64,000 nt of DNA from Imperialibacter sp040222815 (GTDB taxonomy: Bacteria; Bacteroidota; Bacteroidia; Cytophagales; Cyclobacteriaceae): assembly GCF_040222815.1 (NCBI RefSeq), contig NZ_JAVKCH010000057.1:506257-570256 (forward strand). Reading direction: 5' to 3'. The notes under the pieces are model-generated. The model was not told where the DNA came from, did no database searches, and saw nothing but the letters and a program-made list of their open reading frames with translations. Position 1 is the stretch's first letter. Every line of letters begins with the position of its first letter. Of the stretch, positions 1-7,778 are shown in pieces. A program made the translations under genes and the position numbers.

Positions 1-201
1 GGCTCCGGTCACGACGACTGGACGATGTCGTCCGACCATGGGCCGTTTCACAAGCAGAAAATCCCCTTTCTTTATTTTGGGGTAGAAGACCATAAGTACT
101 ACCATCAGCCAACAGATACCTTTGAAACAACACCGTTCAGCTTCTTCTATCATGCGGCCGAAACCATCACAGGCTTTTTAAGCGAATACCTCTACCAATG
201 A
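1..201 (+). CDS. M28 family zinc peptidase, C-terminal end (partial)
   Basis: Only the last 66 codons are in the window; the gene enters from the left. The visible part reads in frame from base 1 and contains SSDHGPF followed by IPFLYFGVEDHKYYHQPTDT. In M28 aminopeptidases the His of this terminal H-x-PxDT segment is a zinc ligand, so the fragment is recognisable although short. The family hydrolyses N-terminal residues of peptides and in Bacteroidota is usually exported, but the signal region is outside the window. Its TGA stop overlaps the ATG of the next gene (ATGA), so the two are probably co-transcribed. The family call rests on this C-terminal motif alone. Confidence 0.75.
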   Translation, partial: GSGHDDWTMSSDHGPFHKQKIPFLYFGVEDHKYYHQPTDTFETTPFSFFYHAAETITGFLSEYLYQ

Positions 202-767
202 ACGACAACAAGAAACGCTGCGCCTGGTGTCTTGGCTTCGATGACTATGTGAAGTACCACGACGAGGAGTGGGGAGTGCCGGTGCACGACGACCGCAAGC
301 ATTTCGAATTTTTGATCCTCGAAGGAGCGCAGGCCGGGCTCAGCTGGAGCACCATCCTGAAAAAGCGGGCCGGCTACCGTGAGTCATTCGCCGATTTCGA
401 CCCGGAAGAGGTGGCGCAGTTTACTCCCCAGATTGTAGAAGAGTTGTTGCTGTTTCGCGGCATCATTCGTAACCGGCTGAAAGTGCAAAGTGCCGTAACC
501 AACGCACAGCAGTTTCTTAAAGTGCAGCAGGAATTCGGCAGCTTCGACAAGTACATCTGGCAGTTTGTGGACAACAAGCCAATTGTGAACCAATGGAAAG
601 ACTACAAAACAGCTCCACCGACAACCAAAGAGTCGGACGCTTTGAGCAAAGACCTGAAAAAGCGAGGCTACAAATTCGTCGGCAGCACCGTCATTTATGC
701 CCACATGCAAGCCTGTGGCCTGGTGAACGATCACGTGGTGGATTGCTTTAGGTATAGGGAAGTGTGA
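198..767 (+). CDS. tag: DNA-3-methyladenine glycosylase I
   Basis: Base-excision repair enzyme that removes 3-methyladenine from alkylated DNA. The 189-residue protein has the family's usual length. The N-terminus CAWC-x6-Y and the motif HDEEWGVP are typical of Tag. The four zinc ligands of E. coli Tag (C4, H17, H175, C179) correspond to C8, H21, H179 and C183 here, so the zinc snap that joins the two termini is intact. LEGAQAGLSW is the conserved helical motif following it. The start ATG overlaps the stop of the upstream M28 peptidase by four bases, indicating translational coupling. No terminator hairpin was seen after the gene. Confidence 0.97.
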   Translation: MNDNKKRCAWCLGFDDYVKYHDEEWGVPVHDDRKHFEFLILEGAQAGLSWSTILKKRAGYRESFADFDPEEVAQFTPQIVEELLLFRGIIRNRLKVQSAVTNAQQFLKVQQEFGSFDKYIWQFVDNKPIVNQWKDYKTAPPTTKESDALSKDLKKRGYKFVGSTVIYAHMQACGLVNDHVVDCFRYREV

Positions 768-993
768 TGATGTATCATTTGATAGCATCAAAGGATAAGC
801 ATTTGAGAAGGCTTGTGAAACAGTTGTTATGGCGTCAAATCGAGATTGGGGTAGTAACATTAACTGTGTTAGCCTTTAAATATTAAGCTTCAACCTATCT
901 CCAAAGGTAGTAGAAAGCTAAAGTCTGGCCCCAATTGGGCACTTGTCTAGCCTCCTCAGAGTAGACATTTCTTACAGGCCAGGAACAACTGCT
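768..993. other. AT-rich spacer between tag and the HicA-like gene
   Basis: This 226-base stretch separates the convergent tag and HicA-like genes. No coding sequence, terminator or promoter box was recognised. It is visibly richer in A and T than tag, as is the two-gene insert that follows. Confidence 0.5.
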
Positions 994-1317
994 TTATTGA
1001 GGAATATTAGAATCCCCCTGCTCGTTGAGTTTAATGAGTCCTTTGTCTGCCAGGATTTTGAAATACTCTTTTTGAGACAAAGGACAATTTGCTAAATCCA
1101 TCAACTCATTTTTATCAAGCTTACATTGAACAGACATCTGTTTAATCAAGAAATCACCCAGGTCTTTTTTGTTTCCGTGACTGACTTTTGTATACAGAAT
1201 AAGTTTACCTCCATGGTACAATTCAAGATACTTATGGTCAACGCTGTGGCCGACCGAGTCTATGAATCCTTTCTTTTTTAGATTCTTGTACGTTTTTTTT
1301 GAATCAATTACAGCCAT
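994..1317 (-). CDS. HicA-like small protein (candidate toxin)
   Basis: The 107-residue protein resembles the HicA/dsRBD-like fold: an N-terminal helix (SKKTYKNLKKKGF), a DHKYLELY strand at the position of the HicA catalytic SHh motif, then TKVSHGNKKDLGDFLIKQM, matching the HicA pattern of a strand, H-G, and a final helix. Classical HicA toxins of about 60 to 80 residues are mRNA interferases; this one carries about 35 extra C-terminal residues with NCPLSQKEYFKILADKGLI. It lies 6 bases downstream of a larger gene whose C-terminus looks HicB-like, an arrangement typical of a toxin-antitoxin pair. The region is clearly more AT-rich than its neighbours, suggesting acquisition. Toxicity is inference from fold and context. 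Confidence 0.5.
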   Translation of the reverse strand: MAVIDSKKTYKNLKKKGFIDSVGHSVDHKYLELYHGGKLILYTKVSHGNKKDLGDFLIKQMSVQCKLDKNELMDLANCPLSQKEYFKILADKGLIKLNEQGDSNIPQ

Positions 1318-1323
1318 AGATAA

Positions 1324-2244
1324 TTATTCTACCTCCTTAACTAAATAGTTCAAAATACTCTTTATCTGCGTTATTCTGCCCGAGAGTTTGGAGTCTTCCA
1401 ATTCATTATATCGCTTGTAAATAAAGCTGAATTCTTCCGCAAAATTCAACTCTGCATCATCTTCTGTTTCTCCTGTACCAACTATGTCTAATAATTCAGA
1501 TTGTATTAGGTAGTAATCATCTTCTTTTTCAAGAGAGCATCTCAACGGGAAATTTAAAATGTATGAGGTGTCATTGTGAACAATTACGTCAGGGGAATAC
1601 GAGAGAGTTGTGTTCGATTTGGTATAAATCTCCTCAATCTTCTTCTTGATGGTTTTTCCGGAGGTAGTTAGCTTTATTTTACCAACTGCATAATTTTCTT
1701 CCTTAATTTCCGTCGCTTCTTTTATATCTGCTATTAAGCTTTTCTTAGTTTCAGACTTGAATTTTTTGATTTTATACACCTCGGTAATTTCATCTGAGTC
1801 ACTGACCTCCACGAATGACACTGGAGCAGACCCAAAGCTGTTGACGAAACTATACATGCTATTTACCATGTTGTTTCGCCTATTTGAATCAGGATAAATA
1901 TCTTTTAATTTTCCATAGCTTCCTTCGTTTGCTATCCCAATTAGTTTTTCAAATTTCTCGTTAACGAATTTTCTTTGTAATCCTACATCACTTATAGTTG
2001 AGTTGACACGTTGGGTGAAGATAAACTGTGGGACCGCACTACCTGTTTTGAACCCTGACAACTCAACCTTGAAATTATTTAAGTCGACAGCTTCACTATC
2101 TTGGATGTCGTTTTTCGCAATACTTAATATTAGGTCTTGAAAATTTTGTGAGATTTTGACCAGGGCATCAACAGGAATTGAGTTAAACTTTCCCAGCTCA
2201 CCCGAAATCCTAATATTGACACCTTTGTTTAAGTCTATTCTCAT
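1324..2244 (-). CDS. Large protein with HicB-like C-terminus (candidate antitoxin)
   Basis: The first about 200 of 306 residues are not recognised. They begin with RISGELGKF and a predicted helix (DALVKISQNFQDLILSIA). The C-terminal 70 residues contain DDYYLIQSELLDIVGTGETE followed by DDAELNFAEEF. This matches the HicB pattern: a strand, P/S-ell, G-x-T-x-x-E-A, then a helix. HicB antitoxins are normally 70 to 150 residues and often carry a DNA-binding domain, so this would be an enlarged form with a novel N-terminal domain. The gene precedes the HicA-like gene by 6 bases on the same strand, with a perfect TATATTTG promoter box just upstream. No signal peptide or membrane segment is seen. A wholly different function remains possible. 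Confidence 0.42.
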   Translation of the reverse strand: MRIDLNKGVNIRISGELGKFNSIPVDALVKISQNFQDLILSIAKNDIQDSEAVDLNNFKVELSGFKTGSAVPQFIFTQRVNSTISDVGLQRKFVNEKFEKLIGIANEGSYGKLKDIYPDSNRRNNMVNSMYSFVNSFGSAPVSFVEVSDSDEITEVYKIKKFKSETKKSLIADIKEATEIKEENYAVGKIKLTTSGKTIKKKIEEIYTKSNTTLSYSPDVIVHNDTSYILNFPLRCSLEKEDDYYLIQSELLDIVGTGETEDDAELNFAEEFSFIYKRYNELEDSKLSGRITQIKSILNYLVKEVE

Positions 2245-2251
2245 GATTGGA

Positions 2252-2259
2252 CAAATATA
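2252..2259 (-). promoter_or_regulatory. Bacteroidota -7 box TATATTTG of the HicB/HicA-like operon
   Basis: On the minus strand TATATTTG is a perfect match to the Bacteroidota -7 consensus TAnnTTTG. Its last base is only 7 bases before the ATG at 2244, so transcription would begin at or within a couple of bases of the start codon and the mRNA would be leaderless or nearly so. A -33 TTTG at the usual 19 to 21 base spacing was not found; one occurs slightly further away. Confidence 0.5.
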
Positions 2260-2371
2260 CTATTACTGGCAAATCTTTTTCACAAACTGTATTCAACCGA
2301 AATTAACCAATAAACTGGTATTGTATTGGCTTATTTCCTGCTTTTTTTCTTTAGAAAGACTGTCAAATAAT

Positions 2372-3028
2372 CTACAACTCCAACACCAACTCCTTCTTCT
2401 CAAACACCACTTTCCAAATCCCCCGCCATTCGCCCAGCTCATAGCCGGTGGCTTTGTCTTCCGGGTAAAGGCCTTTGATTTTATCTGCTACTTCCCGGGT
2501 AAGCTCTTTCCCCGGAGTGCCGTGGCATTGGAGGCACAGGGTGGCTCCCATCATAATGGGTCGGGTGTAAACTACCTGTGTGGAATTGTCTTCCATAAAC
2601 ACTTCCTCCCTCGGTGCTTGTCCCTGCTCCACACTGTAGGCGTAAGCTTCCATAATGGCTATTTCATCGGCTTCAGGTGCGTCTTTTGGGTTGCGCCATT
2701 TGTTGCTCACTCGTCTGATGGTAGCAAGTTTGGCTTTGGACAGCGAGTCTACCAGCGGAAAAGCATTGACATTGCAGTATTCTACCGCTCCCAGTATGCC
2801 CTCCGACTCAATTTTTTTCATCAGGGTTTGAAGCAAAACCTTTTGTGCTGCATCGGTAATGGCCAGTCCCCTTTCTTTGGCTTTGTCAGTAATTTGCGAC
2901 GGAAGCACGTGCTTCACCTTCCGATCTTCCATTTCTTTTTTTACTTCTTCACTATTCCCTTTGTCCATGGGGCCACAGGCAGCGGCCATCAGACAAATGG
3001 AAAAGCAGAGGATTATTGGCGTTCTCAT
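2372..3028 (-). CDS. DUF3365 haem-c-binding lipoprotein
   Basis: A 218-residue exported protein of the DUF3365 (Tll0287-like) family. The N-terminus is a lipoprotein signal with lipobox AAAC, making Cys18 the acylated residue. A single c-type haem site CLQCH lies at residues 165-169, inside the conserved MMGATLCLQCHG segment. Family members are thought to be periplasmic haem-based sensors or electron-transfer modules; a sensory role is not proven. The gene stands alone on the minus strand, divergent from prfA. Cys85 (VEYCN) is also conserved in the family. The C-terminus (GEWRGIWKVVF) matches the end of the domain, so the protein is complete. Confidence 0.85.
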   Translation of the reverse strand: MRTPIILCFSICLMAAACGPMDKGNSEEVKKEMEDRKVKHVLPSQITDKAKERGLAITDAAQKVLLQTLMKKIESEGILGAVEYCNVNAFPLVDSLSKAKLATIRRVSNKWRNPKDAPEADEIAIMEAYAYSVEQGQAPREEVFMEDNSTQVVYTRPIMMGATLCLQCHGTPGKELTREVADKIKGLYPEDKATGYELGEWRGIWKVVFEKKELVLEL

Positions 3029-3092
3029 AGACGGGTTCTCTAACGATCTGTTAAAATAACCACACTTAATCGAAAAAAGATCAGGGGTTTAT

Positions 3093-3100
3093 TAATTTTG
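3093..3100 (+). promoter_or_regulatory. Candidate -7 box TAATTTTG of prfA
   Basis: TAATTTTG matches TAnnTTTG and lies 18 bases before the prfA ATG, giving a leader of roughly 10 to 12 bases. No TTTG was found at the ideal -33 position, so the call rests on one box plus position in the divergent spacer. Confidence 0.4.
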
Positions 3101-3118
3101 CAGCTTAATTTTTCAGGA

Positions 3119-4186
3119 ATGCTCGATAAACTAGAGGCCATCAAAAAGCGCTTTGAGGAAGTAAGCGATCTTATTGTTCAGCCCGATGCCATGGCTGACA
3201 TGGCACAATACACCAAACTGCACAAGGAATACAAGGAGCTTAGCCGTATTGTTGGCAAGCTGGAGGAATATAAGAAGGTAAAGAACGACCTGAAGGGAGC
3301 CAAAGAACTGCTCAACAAAGAGAAAGATCCAGAGCTCCGTGAAATGGCCAAGATGGAGATTGAAGAGCTTGAGCCAAAAGAGGAGGAGCTGGAGGAAGAA
3401 CTCAAGCAACTGCTGATTCCCAGAGACCCTAACGACAGCAAGAACGTCATTTTAGAAATTAGAGGCGGAACCGGCGGCGACGAGGCTGCTATTTTTGCAG
3501 GAGACCTTTTCCGCATGTACCAGCGCTTTGCTGAGGAAAAAGGCTGGAAAATGAACGTGCTCGATCTCACCGAAGGCACATCGGGCGGCTATAAAGAGAT
3601 TATCGCCACCGTTTCTGGTGAAGACGTTTACGGCATGCTCAAGTTCGAGTCGGGCGTGCACAGGGTGCAGCGGGTACCAGCCACCGAAACGCAGGGCCGG
3701 GTGCACACCTCTGCTGCTACTGTGGCGGTGTTGCCCGAAATGGAGGAAGTGGAGGTGAACATAGACATGAACGAAGTTCGGAAGGACACCTTCTGTTCCT
3801 CAGGCCCCGGTGGCCAGTCGGTGAACACCACCTACTCAGCGATCCGCCTTACCCACATCCCCACAGGCATTGTGGTAAGCTGCCAGGATGAAAAGTCGCA
3901 GATCAAAAACTTCGAAAAAGCCCTGAAGGTATTGCGTTCACGCATTTACGAAGTGGAGCTGAAAAAGCATAACGACGAAGTCGGAGCCCAACGCAAGTCG
4001 ATGGTGGGTAGTGGCGACCGTTCTGATAAAATCCGCACCTACAACTACCCCCAAAGCCGGGTAACTGACCACAGGATAGGGCTTACGGTTTATAACCTAC
4101 CGTCAGTTATGGACGGCGATGTGGGGGAGTTTATTGAACAGTTGAGGATAGCCGAACACTCGGAGAAGCTGAAGGATGGAGAATAA
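3119..4186 (+). CDS. prfA: Peptide chain release factor 1
   Basis: Recognises UAA and UAG stop codons on the ribosome and triggers release of the nascent peptide. The GGQ motif that reaches the peptidyl-transferase centre is at residues 231-233 within SSGPGGQSVN. The downstream segment LTHIPTGIVVSCQDEKSQ is diagnostic of RF1/RF2 class I factors. The ATG at 3119 (MLDKLEAIKKRF) was preferred over a TTG seven codons upstream because it matches the family's normal N-terminus and gives the usual length of 355 residues. The next gene, a lipoprotein, begins 30 bases downstream and is probably co-transcribed. Confidence 0.98.
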   Translation: MLDKLEAIKKRFEEVSDLIVQPDAMADMAQYTKLHKEYKELSRIVGKLEEYKKVKNDLKGAKELLNKEKDPELREMAKMEIEELEPKEEELEEELKQLLIPRDPNDSKNVILEIRGGTGGDEAAIFAGDLFRMYQRFAEEKGWKMNVLDLTEGTSGGYKEIIATVSGEDVYGMLKFESGVHRVQRVPATETQGRVHTSAATVAVLPEMEEVEVNIDMNEVRKDTFCSSGPGGQSVNTTYSAIRLTHIPTGIVVSCQDEKSQIKNFEKALKVLRSRIYEVELKKHNDEVGAQRKSMVGSGDRSDKIRTYNYPQSRVTDHRIGLTVYNLPSVMDGDVGEFIEQLRIAEHSEKLKDGE

Positions 4187-4216
4187 TTGCGACCTTCCAT
4201 CGTTCAAAATGCACTT

Positions 4217-5614
4217 ATGTTGACTCGTCGAATCGTATGGCTGCTCATTCTTCCCCTTTGGTGGGCATGCACGCCCGATGAGGAGGTTTTTTCTGAGCTT
4301 TCCGATGAGTCTCTCTACTTTTCCACCGACACGTTGTACTTCGACACACTGCTGACCACCCAGTTGAGCCCGTCGTACAGGCTGCTGCTTTACAATCCCA
4401 ACAAGAACGGCGTTATAGTGCCAGGCATCAGATTGAAGCAACTGGAAGGTTCTCCATTTGAGTTGACCATCAATGGCCTCTCGGGAAAAGCATTCAACAA
4501 CATTAAAATTTTAGGCAAGGACAGCCTGTTGGTGTTGGTCAATGGCAGGCTGCCCGTTACGGGTGAGGTCGAGGCGAAGAGAGTGCTGGACTACCTGGAA
4601 GTGGCAGGCACTACTCGTACCAATGTGGTGCTGGATGCCTGGGCCCAGGACGCTTCGTACTACAAGGGATTGAGTGTTATTGAAGAGGATGAAACCTGGG
4701 AAGCTGGCATGCCCTATGTTGTTGCAGACTCGTTAGCTGTTGCCCCTGGTGTAACTTTAACTATTAAGGCGGGTGTTGAAGTGCTTATGCAACCGGGAGC
4801 CCAATTGTTTGTACTGGGCAAGCTTATCACAGAGGGAACGCCAGGCAAAAAAGTGATCTTTAGAAATATACGTAACGACAGAGCTTACCGGGAAGCTCCT
4901 GGCCAATGGGTAGGCATTTATTTCCTGGAAGGGAGTAAAGACAGCTTCCTCAATCACACCGTCATCAAAAATGGGGAGGTAGGCTTGAGAGTCGGTACGC
5001 CCGACGATGATGATATTCCCGACGTGGTGATTGCGAATTGTACCATTGGCAACATGTCTTCCGATGGCATTTTAGCCCTGACGAGTGATGTATACGCCTA
5101 CAATACTGTCGTGTACAATGCGGCTCGTTACCTGGTAGCGAACGTGGCGGGCGGCAACTACCGCTACGAGCACTGCACTTTTTCCAATTACCCCTCCGAC
5201 TTCTTTCGTGAAGACCCTTCCGTCATCTTTTCAGACAATATATTGCTGGCAAATGAAGAGTTGCTTACGTCGCCATTGCAAGCACGGGTGTTCAACAGCG
5301 TGATTTGGGGGACACAGAAGGAGGAGATCGAATTTAATACCGAGGGAGGGGCCAGCTTCATTTACCAGGTGGGCAACAGTTTACTGAAGACGACCAACTC
5401 GCTGCTCAATGCCAACAACAACCTGATCAACACGCCGCCAAAGTTCTTCAACGAATTTCTTTACGACTACCGCCCCGATAGTTTATCGCCTCTTATTAAC
5501 AAGGCAAAATACCTCAATATCGATCTCGACAACCTCGGGCACCAAAGAGACAGTCTCCCTGACATTGGGGCGTACGAATGGGTACCTGGGCAAAAAGAAA
5601 ACGAGGAGGGATAA
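4217..5614 (+). CDS. Lipoprotein with right-handed parallel beta-helix
   Basis: A 465-residue surface or periplasmic lipoprotein. The signal sequence ends in LWWAC, so Cys18 is the likely lipidated residue. Residues from about 165 onward show beta-helix features: repeated short strands with asparagine ladders (NHTVIKNGEVGLRVG, VIANCTIGNMSSDGIL, AYNTVVYNAARYLVANV), as in bacterial polysaccharide-binding or pectate-lyase-like folds. No catalytic motif could be assigned. The C-terminus LPDIGAYEW is the closing motif often seen in Bacteroidota beta-helix (choice-of-anchor Q-like) proteins. The ATG at 4217 gives a proper signal peptide; a TTG ten codons earlier does not. Substrate unknown. Confidence 0.8.
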   Translation: MLTRRIVWLLILPLWWACTPDEEVFSELSDESLYFSTDTLYFDTLLTTQLSPSYRLLLYNPNKNGVIVPGIRLKQLEGSPFELTINGLSGKAFNNIKILGKDSLLVLVNGRLPVTGEVEAKRVLDYLEVAGTTRTNVVLDAWAQDASYYKGLSVIEEDETWEAGMPYVVADSLAVAPGVTLTIKAGVEVLMQPGAQLFVLGKLITEGTPGKKVIFRNIRNDRAYREAPGQWVGIYFLEGSKDSFLNHTVIKNGEVGLRVGTPDDDDIPDVVIANCTIGNMSSDGILALTSDVYAYNTVVYNAARYLVANVAGGNYRYEHCTFSNYPSDFFREDPSVIFSDNILLANEELLTSPLQARVFNSVIWGTQKEEIEFNTEGGASFIYQVGNSLLKTTNSLLNANNNLINTPPKFFNEFLYDYRPDSLSPLINKAKYLNIDLDNLGHQRDSLPDIGAYEWVPGQKENEEG

Positions 5615-5706
5615 TTTGGCAGCGTGGTGTTCACCTCGCCATGCTAAAAGAGTGATTTGCTGACCACGCAGGTTGCAAATCAGGCACCCAATCGTTACTA
5701 TTAATC

Positions 5707-6132
5707 ATGGAATTTTTTCAAAAAGAGATAACACTGAAGCCCTACCCAAGGGGGTTTCATCTTATTACCAGAGAGGTGTTGGAGCAGTTTCCAGAGCTGC
5801 AAAAAATCAAACAAGGTGTGCTACAGGTGTTTATTCAGCACACATCGGCTAGCCTCACGATCAATGAAAATGCAGACCCGACCGTTAGGGTAGACTTCGA
5901 AAGTCACTTCAACAAAATGGTGCCTGAAAACGCACCCTACTATCGGCATACCATGGAAGGCCCCGACGACATGCCGGCACACATCAAAGCATCGTTGCTG
6001 GGAGCCTCAGTGCAGCTTCCGGTCACCAATGGCAGACTCAACACGGGCACCTGGCAGGGGATATATCTTTGCGAACACCGGAACTATGGTGGAAGTCGGC
6101 AGCTGGTGCTAAACGCCTGGGGAAATATATAG
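5707..6132 (+). CDS. yjbQ: YjbQ family protein (UPF0047)
   Basis: A 141-residue member of the YjbQ/UPF0047 family, sometimes annotated as a secondary thiamine-phosphate synthase because some members complement thiE mutants. The physiological role is uncertain. Diagnostic features are the opening QKEITLKPYPRGFHLIT, the QHTSASLTINENADP motif with a conserved histidine, the HxxxGPDDMPAHIK segment, and TGTWQGIYLCEHR near the C-terminus. These residues line a metal-binding pocket in the trimeric structure known for the family. Length is typical. It lies alone between the beta-helix lipoprotein and the thioredoxin gene, with a short hairpin behind it. Confidence 0.95.
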   Translation: MEFFQKEITLKPYPRGFHLITREVLEQFPELQKIKQGVLQVFIQHTSASLTINENADPTVRVDFESHFNKMVPENAPYYRHTMEGPDDMPAHIKASLLGASVQLPVTNGRLNTGTWQGIYLCEHRNYGGSRQLVLNAWGNI

Positions 6133-6157
6133 AACAGCCTTCAAAAGTGCTGTTTTC
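6133..6157 (+). terminator. Weak hairpin terminator after yjbQ
   Basis: AACAGC (6133-6138) pairs with GCTGTT (6149-6154), followed by a short T tract. The stem is only six pairs, so this may be an attenuating or weak terminator. Confidence 0.4.
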
Positions 6158-6208
6158 AGGAACTGGCAATGGCCGCATTTTTGTTAAATAGCCGGAAATA
6201 ATTGAAGC

Positions 6209-6991
6209 ATGGATTTTGACAAAGAAGTAATAGCGAAAAGTAAAGACGTGCCTGTGGTCGTTGACTTTTGGGCACCCTGGTGCGGGCCCTGTCAGTTTTT
6301 AGGGCCGATCATAGAGGAACTGGCTGGTGAGGCCAAAGGCACCTGGGAATTAGTAAAAGTGAACTCAGATGAAAACCAGCACCTGTCGGCGGAGTATGGC
6401 ATCAAGGGCATTCCGGCAGTGAAAATGTTTCATAGGGGTGAGGTAGTTGCTGAGTTTACTGGAGCACTTCCTAAACACGAAATTCAAAAATGGCTCGATC
6501 AATATTTGCCGAGCGAAGAGAAGGAGCTTTTGGATCAAATAGAGCAAAAGCTAATCACAGGAGATCAGAATGCTTTGGGCGAACTGGAGAGCTTTATTAT
6601 CGACTATCCGTCGAGTGATGAGGGGAGGATGCTTATGGCGAGGAGCATTGTTTTGCAAGATGCTTCGACGGCCAGAGAACTGCTGTTAAAGGTGGTAAAC
6701 CGGAATAAGTTCTTCGAGGACATTCAGAGAATAGAGGAAATGGCCAATTTTCTGGAAGCGGACATTTCTGTTGACAGTGCCGTCGGGAAAAAACTCGGAG
6801 CGGCGCAGGAGGCTTTTAGAAACGATGACCCCGAAAGCGGCATCAGTCTGCTCATAGAGGCGGTTATGATCGACAAAGCTTTTATGGAGGAGCTTCCCAG
6901 ACGGGCTGCCGTAGCGTTCTTTCAACTCGTTGGCGCACAAAATGAGCTGACAAAAAAGTACCGGCGAAGGTTCGATATGGCACTTTATTGA
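6209..6991 (+). CDS. Thioredoxin-TPR protein, CnoX/YbbN-like co-chaperone
   Basis: Residues 1-105 are a thioredoxin domain with WAPWCGPC and redox cysteines C25 and C28, and the cis-proline motif GIPAVKMF. Residues 115-260 form helical TPR-like repeats. This order matches YbbN/CnoX-type proteins, which in E. coli hold and transfer oxidatively damaged clients to chaperonin. E. coli CnoX has SXXC, whereas this protein keeps CGPC and so could also have reductase activity. No signal peptide is present, so it is cytosolic. It is flanked by terminators on both sides and is probably monocistronic. Confidence 0.85.
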   Translation: MDFDKEVIAKSKDVPVVVDFWAPWCGPCQFLGPIIEELAGEAKGTWELVKVNSDENQHLSAEYGIKGIPAVKMFHRGEVVAEFTGALPKHEIQKWLDQYLPSEEKELLDQIEQKLITGDQNALGELESFIIDYPSSDEGRMLMARSIVLQDASTARELLLKVVNRNKFFEDIQRIEEMANFLEADISVDSAVGKKLGAAQEAFRNDDPESGISLLIEAVMIDKAFMEELPRRAAVAFFQLVGAQNELTKKYRRRFDMALY

Positions 6992-7015
6992 CAGAAAGTG
7001 TGGAAATTAATAGCG

Positions 7016-7043
7016 AGCGGCCTTACCAGGTCGCTTTTTTTTT
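7016..7043 (+). terminator. Rho-independent terminator of the thioredoxin-TPR gene
   Basis: AGCGGCCT (7016-7023) pairs with AGGTCGCT (7028-7035) around a TACC loop, with one G-T pair, followed directly by eight Ts. This is a strong intrinsic terminator. Confidence 0.85.
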
Positions 7044-7100
7044 ACGTTAAGGATACATTACTTAGGTGTTACGCTAGAGTAAATACGAACATAAGAATGT

Positions 7101-7778
7101 ATGCTTGAATTTTTTCCGGTGGAGCTTCAGTCGGGGTTTCCCACTTTTATCACAGCCATTTACACCTTGATGTGGGGCCTTGTTTTGGCTTCGCTCATCG
7201 CTATCACGCATAAAAAGACCTACACGGGTTTCGTTTATCCTGACCAATTTTTTATTTCGATGATCCTAGCCACGCTGGCATCCACCGCCGTAATGATGTC
7301 GATTGGCGACAGCCTGGCACGTGGCTTGGGCATTTTTGGAGCGCTGGCCATTATCCGGTTCAGAACCAGAATAGAGGAGCCCAAAAATCTGCTTTTTCTT
7401 TTTTCCACACTGGCCTTGGGGATAGCACTGGGTGTCTACGGTTTTAGCATTGCTATATCCAGCACCTTCATGTTTTGCCTGGTGGCCTGGCTACTCCATT
7501 TTTTTGTTGAGAGAAAAAACCAGAAAGAGCGGTTTGCGCTGGTAGTGACAATGGAAACAATGGAGCTGGCCGCACAAATTGAGCAAATTATAAAGCCGCT
7601 AAGCCTGAAAATTAGGTTGGTGAGTCAGCAAAAAGGGAAGGAAGCCACCTGGCAGCTCGAGTGGCAGGTAGTTCGGGTAGCCGGAGAGGCGGCAACATCT
7701 TTTTTGCAGCAAATGAGTGAGATTGAAGGAGTTCTTCAGGTGAAATGGTCAAAATCAGGAAATTTGGTAAGAGTATAA
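7101..7778 (+). CDS. DUF4956 integral membrane protein
   Basis: A 225-residue inner-membrane protein with about four to five hydrophobic segments in the first 140 residues and a soluble alpha/beta C-terminal region. The segment GDSLARGLGIFGALAIIRFRT is the hallmark of DUF4956; its conserved arginines resemble MgtC-type membrane proteins. In many genomes DUF4956 genes neighbour CotH kinases and VTC-type polyphosphate polymerases. Here a CotH gene follows three genes later but no VTC gene is present. The stop codon directly touches the ATG of the HlyD-like gene, so the four genes 7101-11685 form one operon. Its role in the complex is unknown; it is the only polytopic membrane protein of the operon. 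Confidence 0.88.
   Translation: MLEFFPVELQSGFPTFITAIYTLMWGLVLASLIAITHKKTYTGFVYPDQFFISMILATLASTAVMMSIGDSLARGLGIFGALAIIRFRTRIEEPKNLLFLFSTLALGIALGVYGFSIAISSTFMFCLVAWLLHFFVERKNQKERFALVVTMETMELAAQIEQIIKPLSLKIRLVSQQKGKEATWQLEWQVVRVAGEAATSFLQQMSEIEGVLQVKWSKSGNLVRV

Noticed and set aside
2156..3043. Long plus-strand frame opposite the DUF3365 gene
   Set aside because: It is antisense to the clear CxxCH lipoprotein and to the HicB-like gene and has no recognisable features.
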